From CAMAVK01 sp964362485 (GTDB lineage Archaea > Nanobdellota > Nanobdellia > Woesearchaeales > GW2011-AR9): a DNA stretch of 9,301 nt. The first letter of the stretch is position 1. Each line of letters begins with the position of its first letter. The notes under the pieces were generated by a model. It saw nothing but the letters and a program-made list of their open reading frames with translations, had not been told where the DNA came from and did not search any database. Of this stretch, positions 1 through 5,023 are shown in pieces. Location: the NCBI GenBank assembly GCA_964362485.1, contig CAYIEX010000073.1, positions 1 through 9,301 on the forward strand. Reading direction: 5' to 3'. The translations under genes were made by a program, and so were the position numbers.

Positions 1-352
1 GAGCGATGGTCATAGCTGCAATATCAGAGACAATGGCTGCATCAATGTTCGCTTTTTTGGCTGCAAGGCATATTTTGTTTGTTAATTGAAGGTCATGGTC
101 ATAGAGGATAGTGTTGAGAGCCAGATACGCTTTTATGTTGTTTTTATGGCAGATCGTGGCAATTTTTTTGAGATCGGCGAGTTTGAAGTTACTCGTGGCT
201 CGCGCGCGCATATTAAGTTGTTCAACGCCAAAGTAAATCCCATCTGCACCTGCTTGGATTGCTGCTTGAAGCGATTCAAATGATCCTGCAGGTGCAAGGA
301 GTTCAATTGGTGCTGTTGGTGGCATGGTGATTCGTCTTTGTTTTTTTACCAT
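1..352 (-). CDS. Peptidase U32 family protein, N-terminal part (cut by window edge)
   Basis: This is the beginning of a U32-family protein; the rest lies beyond position 1. The reading frame gives the family's N-terminal signature: IELLAPAGSFESL, then GADGIYFG, then LNMRARATSNF, followed by beta/alpha repeats of a TIM-barrel type (IKAYLALNTI, DAAIVSD). Despite the 'peptidase' name, characterised bacterial members such as TrhP and RlhA act in hydroxylation of tRNA or rRNA bases; the role of archaeal members is less clear, so no symbol is given. Two in-frame ATGs are possible. The one at 352 overlaps the pyrD stop codon by 7 nt and adds a basic MVKKQRRIT stretch. The one at 325 starts MPPTAPIELL and is closer to the usual family start. 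Neither has a clear Shine-Dalgarno sequence. I chose 352 because overlapping junctions are common here, with limited confidence in the exact start. It is the last visible gene of the polyferredoxin-pyrD operon. Confidence 0.85.
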   Translation of the reverse strand, partial: MVKKQRRITMPPTAPIELLAPAGSFESLQAAIQAGADGIYFGVEQLNMRARATSNFKLADLKKIATICHKNNIKAYLALNTILYDHDLQLTNKICLAAKKANIDAAIVSDIAAMTIA

Positions 353-1437
353 TTTTGGTGATACTTCCGTTTGAGTTCATCTACGTTTCCAAGGTTTTCT
401 TTGTGAAGTATTTCAACAATCTCGCGGTTGATTTTACTGATGACTCCAGGGCCTTCGTAGATGAGGGCGGTTACGAGTTGAAGAAGGGATGCGCCGGCTT
501 TGAGTTTTTCATAGGCGTCTTGACCTGTGAATATTCCTCCGCAACCTATGATGACTTTTGGACTCCTTTCGTGAACAAAGCGAATGGCTTCGAGACTTCG
601 TTTTTGGGTGGGAAGACCGGAGAGACCACCTTTTAGTGAGAGTTTATCCAATGCTTCTTTTGATGTTTTGAGATTATCACGATGGGTTGTAAGATTGCCA
701 ATAATTATTCCTGTAATCCAATCATAAGAGTTGATGATATCTACTATCTCTTGAAGTTGAGTTTGGGTGAAGTCGGGTTTAATTTTAACAAAGATTGGTT
801 TTTCATGTTTCTCTTTATTCAGTGCTGCTAGAAGTAGTCTAAGATTTTGAGGGTGCGCAAAGGTCATGCCATCAACTGTATTTGGGCAGCTTACATTAAT
901 CGTGGTGTAGGAACCAAGATGATGGAGATGTTGATAGGCTTTGATGTAATCTTTAACACCGGCAACCGTATCGAGTTTTGGGTCGTTAGTTTTTGCAACA
1001 CTCAGGCCAATCGGGATACGGAATTTGACATTGTGGAGTCGTTTGGCAATTGCTTCACAGCCATCATTCATGAGGCCGTAATTGACAATGATTGATTTTT
1101 CTTCAGGTACGCGGAAGAGACGCGGTTTAGGGTTGCCGGCGCATGGTTCTCCAGTAATAGAGCCTAATTCAGCAAATCCAAATCCTATTTCTGGTAGAAC
1201 ATCATAGAGCCGAGCGTTTTTATCAAACCCGGCGGCAAGTCCGACTGGGTTTTTGAATTCAATTCCGGCGATAGTTGATTTAAGGCTTGGATGTTCAAAA
1301 TAAAATGAGGCTCGTAAAGTGGCTCTTGTTAGAGCGGTTGAACCGAGAGCTCTTCCTAGTTTTGTGACACGATTGTGGACAGTCTCCGGGTCCATTTTGA
1401 AAAAAACTGGTTTTATTAATTTTTGATACATAGTCAT
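346..1437 (-). CDS. pyrD: Dihydroorotate dehydrogenase, class-2-like (quinone type)
   Basis: Oxidises dihydroorotate to orotate, the fourth step of pyrimidine synthesis, using FMN; class 2 enzymes pass electrons to membrane quinone. Residues are numbered from an upstream in-frame GTG at 1446. Class 2 traits are the N-terminal membrane-association segment (MYQKLIKPVFFKMDPETVH), NPVGLAAGFDKNA (66-78), GNPKPRLFRVPEE (104-116), KGGLSGLP (272-279), and the C-terminal phosphate-binding region GCGGIFTGQDAYEKLKAGAS (301-320). The active site is unusual. The catalytic-base loop reads NVSCPNT (184-190), with Cys187 where class 2 enzymes have Ser. The usual N-R-M/Y-G-F-N segment is one residue shorter (NYGLMND, 122-128), and the N-T-T segment has an extra residue (NLTT, 251-254). 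I prefer the ATG at 1437: GGTGA lies five bases upstream, and the GTG at 1446 is inside that ribosome-binding site. It begins 33 nt after the polyferredoxin gene and overlaps or abuts the U32 gene. Confidence 0.93.
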   Translation of the reverse strand: MTMYQKLIKPVFFKMDPETVHNRVTKLGRALGSTALTRATLRASFYFEHPSLKSTIAGIEFKNPVGLAAGFDKNARLYDVLPEIGFGFAELGSITGEPCAGNPKPRLFRVPEEKSIIVNYGLMNDGCEAIAKRLHNVKFRIPIGLSVAKTNDPKLDTVAGVKDYIKAYQHLHHLGSYTTINVSCPNTVDGMTFAHPQNLRLLLAALNKEKHEKPIFVKIKPDFTQTQLQEIVDIINSYDWITGIIIGNLTTHRDNLKTSKEALDKLSLKGGLSGLPTQKRSLEAIRFVHERSPKVIIGCGGIFTGQDAYEKLKAGASLLQLVTALIYEGPGVISKINREIVEILHKENLGNVDELKRKYHQKW

Positions 1438-1442
1438 GGTTT

Positions 1443-1450
1443 TCACCTTA
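1443..1450 (-). promoter_or_regulatory. Ribosome binding site deciding the pyrD start
   Basis: On the minus strand the sequence reads TAAGGTGA followed by AAACC and ATG. GGTGA matches the archaeal anti-Shine-Dalgarno region of 16S rRNA and stands five bases from the ATG at 1437. An in-frame GTG at 1446 falls within it, so calling that GTG as the start would use the ribosome-binding site as coding sequence. Confidence 0.65.
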
Positions 1451-1470
1451 GGTTTTTGTTGTGTTTTAGT

Positions 1471-3159
1471 TTAGTGACCTCGATGGGCCATTGGCAATGC
1501 AAAAAGGTACACGTTGATAGCGATAATGATAAATAATAATAGTGCGTGGGGAAGGAGGATTTTGAGAGCTTTGGTTGCACTCTGTTCCTTGGCTCTGGCA
1601 ATTTTATAGGCAACATAGAGTGTTCCTGCGCTTCCAATAATGATGAGAGCGTACTGTAAGGTTGTGATGAAAGAACTACTAGCAATAGACCCTTCCATCG
1701 TAACCCTTCCCGTAACAAGACCGATAAATGCGCCAAGCACGGATTTGCCTTCGGCAATGAGATGGAAAAGATTATGGGCAATATGACCGGCTACATCGAT
1801 TGGAATGAAGGCGTAGCCAAAGGCAGCAAAATTGGTTGCTGTGGAGTGGGGCGTACTTTGAAGCTTGTTTGAGATGTAGCTTGAGAGGGTCATCAAAATG
1901 AGGGGGATCGCGATTGCTGTAAAGTAGAGAATGGTGATTGCGATTTTCTCACTCACACCCCAGCTCATGACTGTGTTTTGCAGGCCGCTCCAGATGGCGA
2001 GCATACCAAGATTTTGAATGATAACGATTCCAACCATTAATTTGGCGAAAAAACTTTCTGAGAAGCTTACCTTAGCATGACTCCATAGTTCGGATGCGAT
2101 GGCACGTACACGAAAACTGATGTTGTCGTGGGGACAGTTCTTAATGCAGTTAGCACACAAAGTACAGTTTCGCATACCTTGTTTGGTGGGAATAACATTG
2201 AAATAGGGACAAGGATCTGCTTTTGCTGATCCAAAATAACAGGCTTTGACGTGGCAGGTGTTGCAAACAGATTTGTCTTTAGATTCGATGGTGAGACTAG
2301 AGAGCATGGAGTAGTTTCCTGCCACACCACCAAGAAAGCAGAGATGTTTACAAAATGTCCTTCGCTCATAACGCAAGGAGATAATAATAGCACCGGCAAG
2401 GATGAAGAGAAAGATGAGTCCTGAGAGCCAAGGTGTGTCAACCATACCATAGAGCCGATCGAAAAGAGTGATTGCAATAAAAATTCCATCTGTTATCCAG
2501 ATTCCATATTTGATTAGGAACTTACCCGGTTTGCGAGTTGGATGAGCGAATTTTTGAATGAAATCTCCAATAATAGGGAGGGGGCAAATAAGACACCAAA
2601 TGCGGCCAAGGAGAATGAATGTGAGCGGAACAAGGGGCCACCAGAGTGTCCAGGCGAGAATGGAACCGGGATTCTCTGCATAACTGAGTGGTCCGAAAAA
2701 GAAGAAATAAAGAATGAATCCAAAAAAGATGAGAGTGGGGATTTGTAGGATTTTAGGGTATAACTTACTTTTCATGAGCCGCTTGATAAAATTATACTCG
2801 AGGAGATCCTTGCCTTGAATGGAGCGGATGAAGAAGATCAGGCCGGCTGTGAGAATGATAATGAATATCAGGGTGAGAAGGTTCATGGAATTGAATGTGC
2901 TAAGGGAGTTATCTGATTCTAAGTGAAAGGATTCTCCCGTAAACGCTGCGTGTTCGGTAGCGGTGTGCTTACTGTGGTCAATTATGGTGGGGTCAGGGGC
3001 ATCATGGTTCATGGCACTGTGGTCCATCGTACTGTGATCTATGGCTGCCGATGGTAAATCTGTAGGAAGGGGTATTGGTGCAGTGTCGTTGTGGCTTGTA
3101 TCGGCAAGGGTTAGTGGAATAAGTAGCAGCAAGATGGTTAGGCCAATCCAATTTTTCAT
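1471..3159 (-). CDS. Membrane polyferredoxin, NapH/NosR-like, with His/Met-rich exterior segment
   Basis: A 562-residue integral membrane iron-sulfur protein, probably carrying electrons between the membrane (quinone pool or a partner) and the cytoplasmic side. Residues 1-19 form a signal peptide or anchor ending TLA. An exterior stretch follows, rich in DHSxM-type motifs (41-65), then a transmembrane segment at about 92-112. The GRIWCLICPLP motif (185-195; Cys189, Cys192) and CKHLC (Cys270, Cys274) match the paired-Cys membrane motifs of NapH/NosR-like proteins. Two [4Fe-4S] sites follow: Cys299, 302, 307 and 317, then the classic CTLCANCIKNCP (Cys332, 335, 338, 342). The basic loops around these motifs place the clusters inside. 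The C-terminal half has about five or six more helices and an HxxHxxxH pattern (His459, 462, 466) that could bind metal or haem. It is first in the operon with pyrD. There is no NapG, NosZ or other named partner in view, so the physiological role is not assigned. Confidence 0.82.
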   Translation of the reverse strand: MKNWIGLTILLLLIPLTLADTSHNDTAPIPLPTDLPSAAIDHSTMDHSAMNHDAPDPTIIDHSKHTATEHAAFTGESFHLESDNSLSTFNSMNLLTLIFIIILTAGLIFFIRSIQGKDLLEYNFIKRLMKSKLYPKILQIPTLIFFGFILYFFFFGPLSYAENPGSILAWTLWWPLVPLTFILLGRIWCLICPLPIIGDFIQKFAHPTRKPGKFLIKYGIWITDGIFIAITLFDRLYGMVDTPWLSGLIFLFILAGAIIISLRYERRTFCKHLCFLGGVAGNYSMLSSLTIESKDKSVCNTCHVKACYFGSAKADPCPYFNVIPTKQGMRNCTLCANCIKNCPHDNISFRVRAIASELWSHAKVSFSESFFAKLMVGIVIIQNLGMLAIWSGLQNTVMSWGVSEKIAITILYFTAIAIPLILMTLSSYISNKLQSTPHSTATNFAAFGYAFIPIDVAGHIAHNLFHLIAEGKSVLGAFIGLVTGRVTMEGSIASSSFITTLQYALIIIGSAGTLYVAYKIARAKEQSATKALKILLPHALLLFIIIAINVYLFALPMAHRGH

Positions 3160-3193
3160 AGTGCTTTGGCTTGTGAAACAGCTTAAGAAAGTA

Positions 3194-3214
3194 CTTTGGA
3201 AACTAGTTTCAAAG
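3194..3214. promoter_or_regulatory. Palindrome in the divergent promoter region, candidate operator
   Basis: A perfect 12-bp palindrome, GAAACTAGTTTC, lies at 3199-3210. It is flanked by CTTT (3194-3197) and AAAG (3211-3214), which extend the symmetry with one unpaired G at 3198. It lies between the divergent operon (start 3159) and the plus-strand gene (start 3302). It coincides with the start site predicted from the upstream TATA box of the operon, a position where a dimeric repressor could act. A related half-site, CTGGTTTGAA, occurs 22 nt further on (3225-3234). No regulator is identified by sequence. Confidence 0.4.
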
Positions 3215-3231
3215 TTTATTGAAGCTGGTTT

Positions 3232-3243
3232 GAATATATTTTT
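3232..3243 (-). promoter_or_regulatory. Candidate TATA box for the polyferredoxin-pyrD-U32 operon
   Basis: The minus strand reads AAAAATATATTC here, the best TATA-like sequence upstream of the operon. Its centre near 3237 would put transcription start near 3211 and leave a leader of about 50 nt with no visible Shine-Dalgarno sequence. A weaker alternative, TTCTTAAG at 3182-3189, is centred 26.5 nt from the ATG at 3159, the same spacing as three other genes in the window, and would make the message leaderless. The choice between them is open. Confidence 0.4.
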
Positions 3244-3271
3244 GGAAAGATATTATTGCTTTCTGATAATA

Positions 3272-3279
3272 CTTATATA
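3272..3279 (+). promoter_or_regulatory. TATA box (CTTATATA) for the 3302 gene
   Basis: CTTATATA agrees well with the archaeal TATA consensus and is preceded by a purine-rich stretch suitable for TFB contact. Its centre is 26.5 nt upstream of the ATG at 3302, so transcription should start at or next to that ATG and give a leaderless message. This argues against the upstream in-frame GTG at 3281. Confidence 0.6.
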
Positions 3280-3301
3280 GGTGTTAGTGGTCAGTGAATG
3301 G

Positions 3302-3850
3302 ATGGCAGTTATGACTTTTCCATGGAATATTACGGACTATTTCGAATGGACTTTGAACAATTGTGTACCCGAAACCTATCGAGCTCGAGAACAGGCAGTG
3401 GTTCACGTAATTGCCGATGCATTCATCCATCCTCTATATCAAAATAGGCTTATGCAATGGCACCAAGAACGGTTCGGAATGGATGCAAAACAAGTGTGTT
3501 CATCTATGCAAGACGCGCAGACATATGCGGGAAAGTATGATTTTGTTCTTGTGAATGATGTCTTATTAGGAAATCCGGATCGGCAGCCGATGATAGAAGA
3601 GACGTTGGATTTGTTAGTCCCTGAAACCGGTTTACTGATGTTATGTGGTCCATTTGTAAAGAAACAATTGAGATTTGGTGGGTCATCTCAAAATGAGGTA
3701 ATGTCTGCGTGTAAATTATTGGAGAAGAATCCTCTTGTGCAGAATCCCGTTGTAAAGTTATATACTCCGCAGGAAATGGGAGCAGTATACAGTGAATCCA
3801 GCTTAATGGGTGATGGTTATTATGTGGCAACGTTTCAGCGAAATAATTAG
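3302..3850 (+). CDS. Uncharacterised protein resembling a degenerate class I methyltransferase
   Basis: A 182-residue soluble protein. The segment YDFVLVNDVLL (79-89), followed by a helix and LLVPETGLLML, resembles strands 4 and 5 of Rossmann-fold SAM-dependent methyltransferases. However, the glycine-rich SAM-binding motif I is not visible: the position where it should fall reads VVHVIADAFIHP (33-44). The protein is also short for that family. It may be a methyltransferase-like protein that has lost cofactor binding, or the similarity may be superficial; I assign no function. The ATG at 3302 is chosen over an in-frame GTG at 3281 because a strong TATA box sits at the leaderless distance. It stands alone on the plus strand, divergent from the polyferredoxin operon and convergent with the regulator at 3902, with a T-rich terminator after the stop. 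Confidence 0.7.
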   Translation: MAVMTFPWNITDYFEWTLNNCVPETYRAREQAVVHVIADAFIHPLYQNRLMQWHQERFGMDAKQVCSSMQDAQTYAGKYDFVLVNDVLLGNPDRQPMIEETLDLLVPETGLLMLCGPFVKKQLRFGGSSQNEVMSACKLLEKNPLVQNPVVKLYTPQEMGAVYSESSLMGDGYYVATFQRNN

Positions 3851-3863
3851 TTTTTGATTTTTT
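3851..3863 (+). terminator. T-tract terminator after the 3302 gene
   Basis: Immediately after the TAG stop the plus strand has five Ts, GA, then six Ts. Archaeal RNA polymerase commonly terminates at such T-tracts without a hairpin. It lies in the 51-nt gap between two convergent genes. A run of seven Gs follows at 3890-3896. Confidence 0.5.
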
Positions 3864-3901
3864 CTGTGATTGCTTCTTTTATGTTTGTTGGGGGGGTATT
3901 C

Positions 3902-4420
3902 TTATTTTAATACTACAATATTCGTCATGCCACGACGTTTGCGTTCAAGAATTCGTTTACCTTCCATTTTATCGAGAATTCTTGTCATATGGACTTTTGT
4001 GTAGTCAGTCTCTTTAATAAGATCTGATTGGTACATTGATCCTTGATTGAGAGTGAGAAGGTCGTAGATTTTTTGTTCTTCTTCATCGAGATTTTGGAGA
4101 TTTGGCTCTTCGGTTTGGGCGAACGTGTTACTCGATTCTGCCTTGGCAGTGGGATTGAATGATCCATCAGAGATGAAAATTAAATAGAGGCTTAACCCTA
4201 GGATTAGAAACGTGAATCCAAATGCTGCGACGAGGAGCCAAGAGGTGTTACTGATGTGCGCGGGGCACTCGGCCATGTCGGCTGTTGGATTGGCATGAAT
4301 GAGCGCACAAAGATAGGCATCTCGCTTGTCCAGATCGATTTTTGTAAAAATAAGGGAAATGAATAGAAAAAGAGCGAATACAGCGACGACGAGACCAATT
4401 TTACGCTGTTTGGTTACCAT
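3902..4420 (-). CDS. Membrane-anchored winged-helix (MarR-like) transcriptional regulator
   Basis: A 172-residue protein with two transmembrane helices (about 8-26 and 61-83), a short exterior loop (27-60), a low-complexity cytoplasmic linker (84-110), and a C-terminal winged helix (111-172). The winged helix shows the expected order: LDEEEQKIYDLL, GSMYQSDLIKETDYTKVHMTRILDKMEGK, then the wing and end RKRRGMTNIVVLK. This arrangement recurs in DPANN archaeal proteins that I recognise by resemblance. The loop carries two cysteines, Cys38 and Cys52, which could form a disulfide or bind a ligand. DNA binding at the membrane in response to an exterior or redox signal is inference. The ATG at 4420 has a TATA box at the leaderless distance and no Shine-Dalgarno sequence. 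It diverges from the 4620 gene across a 199-nt region and may control itself and that gene. Confidence 0.85.
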   Translation of the reverse strand: MVTKQRKIGLVVAVFALFLFISLIFTKIDLDKRDAYLCALIHANPTADMAECPAHISNTSWLLVAAFGFTFLILGLSLYLIFISDGSFNPTAKAESSNTFAQTEEPNLQNLDEEEQKIYDLLTLNQGSMYQSDLIKETDYTKVHMTRILDKMEGKRILERKRRGMTNIVVLK

Positions 4421-4442
4421 GGGGGGAGTTGAGTGTCTGGGT

Positions 4443-4450
4443 TTTTAAAG
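4443..4450 (-). promoter_or_regulatory. TATA box (CTTTAAAA) for the winged-helix regulator gene
   Basis: The minus strand reads CCTTTAAAAAC. The octamer CTTTAAAA is centred 26.5 nt upstream of the ATG at 4420, the same spacing as at the 3302 and 4620 genes. The sequence between them (ending CTCCCCCC before ATG) has no Shine-Dalgarno element, which fits a leaderless message. Confidence 0.55.
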
Positions 4451-4487
4451 GTTTAGGGCGAACTATCTTCACTTAACAAGGAGACTG

Positions 4488-4520
4488 AGTGGGAAATCGA
4501 AAGAGTTGAAAGTGGGATAT
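4488..4520. repeat. Pair of AGTGGG direct repeats in the divergent intergenic region
   Basis: AGTGGGAAAT (4488-4497) and AGTGGGATAT (4511-4520) differ at one base and start 23 nt apart. They lie between the divergent promoters of the regulator and the 132-residue protein. They could be paired protein-binding sites about two helical turns apart, or chance. Otherwise the region 4421-4619 shows only the two TATA boxes and no gene. Confidence 0.25.
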
Positions 4521-4589
4521 TTGTTCGCTTGCTGAAGAAGAGACGAATGAGATAATTGATTGGTACTCTCAAGTAGTATTTTACACAAC

Positions 4590-4597
4590 TTTTATAA
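4590..4597 (+). promoter_or_regulatory. TATA box (TTTTATAA) for the 4620 gene
   Basis: TTTTATAA is centred 26.5 nt upstream of the ATG at 4620. No Shine-Dalgarno sequence precedes that ATG (the bases before it read TTTTAGAGAGC), so the transcript is probably leaderless. The promoter is the reason for trusting this otherwise unrecognised reading frame. Confidence 0.55.
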
Positions 4598-4619
4598 CTA
4601 AAAGCCAATTTTAGAGAGC

Positions 4620-5018
4620 ATGTCAAAATTTCTAAAGAGAGCATCAATTACTGTTGATGACTTGGCAATTCATTACTTTTCACCTGAAGGAGCTAAGGTG
4701 AGAAGACAAGCCGATATCCTTGCTGAGTTGCAGGAACGACTTCAAGATAAAGGTGATGATCCTCGCTATGCCCGCGTTATTTTTGCGGTTCATGGGAAAG
4801 ATAAGTTTGTGGAAGTTTCGGAGAGGGACGTTACTTTAGTAGGAGTTTTCCCGCGGTATTTGTGTACTCGTTATGAGTCTGGTCCAAATAATCTTGGTTT
4901 GCGCAAAGTAATGGATACTAATATTCGCGATACATTAGTAGTTGTCAATAACGAAGACGTGGCCAAGATATTTGGGTGGGAGTTAGGATCTCTAGGGTAC
5001 CAAATTCGAAGAATTTAG
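4620..5018 (+). CDS. Uncharacterised 132-residue protein
   Basis: I do not recognise this protein. It is soluble, with mixed charge and no transmembrane segment or signal peptide. A helical, charged N-terminal half (residues 24-45, EGAKVRRQADILAELQERLQ) is followed by alternating strands and helices: ARVIFAVHG (51-59), VTLVGVFPRYLCTRY (71-85), TLVVVNNEDVAKIFGWELG (105-123). The balanced composition, a well-placed TATA box, and a stop that falls 4 nt from the pheT stop without overlap support a real gene. It diverges from the membrane-anchored regulator, which may control it. It converges with the pheT operon. Its function is unknown. Confidence 0.7.
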   Translation: MSKFLKRASITVDDLAIHYFSPEGAKVRRQADILAELQERLQDKGDDPRYARVIFAVHGKDKFVEVSERDVTLVGVFPRYLCTRYESGPNNLGLRKVMDTNIRDTLVVVNNEDVAKIFGWELGSLGYQIRRI

Positions 5019-5023
5019 TTTTT
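5002..5023 (+). terminator. Hairpin plus T-run at the end of the 4620 gene
   Basis: AAATTC, GAA and GAATTT (5002-5016) form a 6-bp stem with a 3-base loop over the last codons and the start of the stop codon. AG and five Ts (5019-5023) follow. The stem is AT-rich and weak, so the T-run may be the effective part. It sits where the plus-strand gene meets the minus-strand pheT operon. No comparable T-run was seen for the pheT operon in the other direction. Confidence 0.4.

Noticed and set aside
86..283. Plus-strand 65-residue reading frame
   Set aside because: It lies antisense to the U32 gene, whose minus-strand translation has clear family motifs; the plus-strand protein shows none.
355..1095. 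Plus-strand reading frames of 93 and 82 residues
   Set aside because: They are antisense to pyrD, which is unambiguous, and have no recognisable content or ribosome-binding sites.
1443..2748. Several other-frame reading frames of 68-140 residues within the polyferredoxin gene
   Set aside because: They overlap a protein with ordered cysteine motifs and helices; their translations are low-quality shadows.
3281..3301. GTG start at 3281 for the methyltransferase-like gene
   Set aside because: The TATA box at 3272-3279 would leave no room for transcription to begin before it; the ATG at 3302 fits the expected start.
3890..3896. Run of seven Gs as a regulatory signal or quadruplex
   Set aside because: A single G run cannot form a quadruplex alone, and it sits between convergent gene ends; it may even be a sequencing-length uncertainty.
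4453..4647. Minus-strand 64-residue reading frame in the regulator/orphan gap
   Set aside because: It overlaps the promoter and start of the 4620 gene and has no promoter of its own and no recognisable content.
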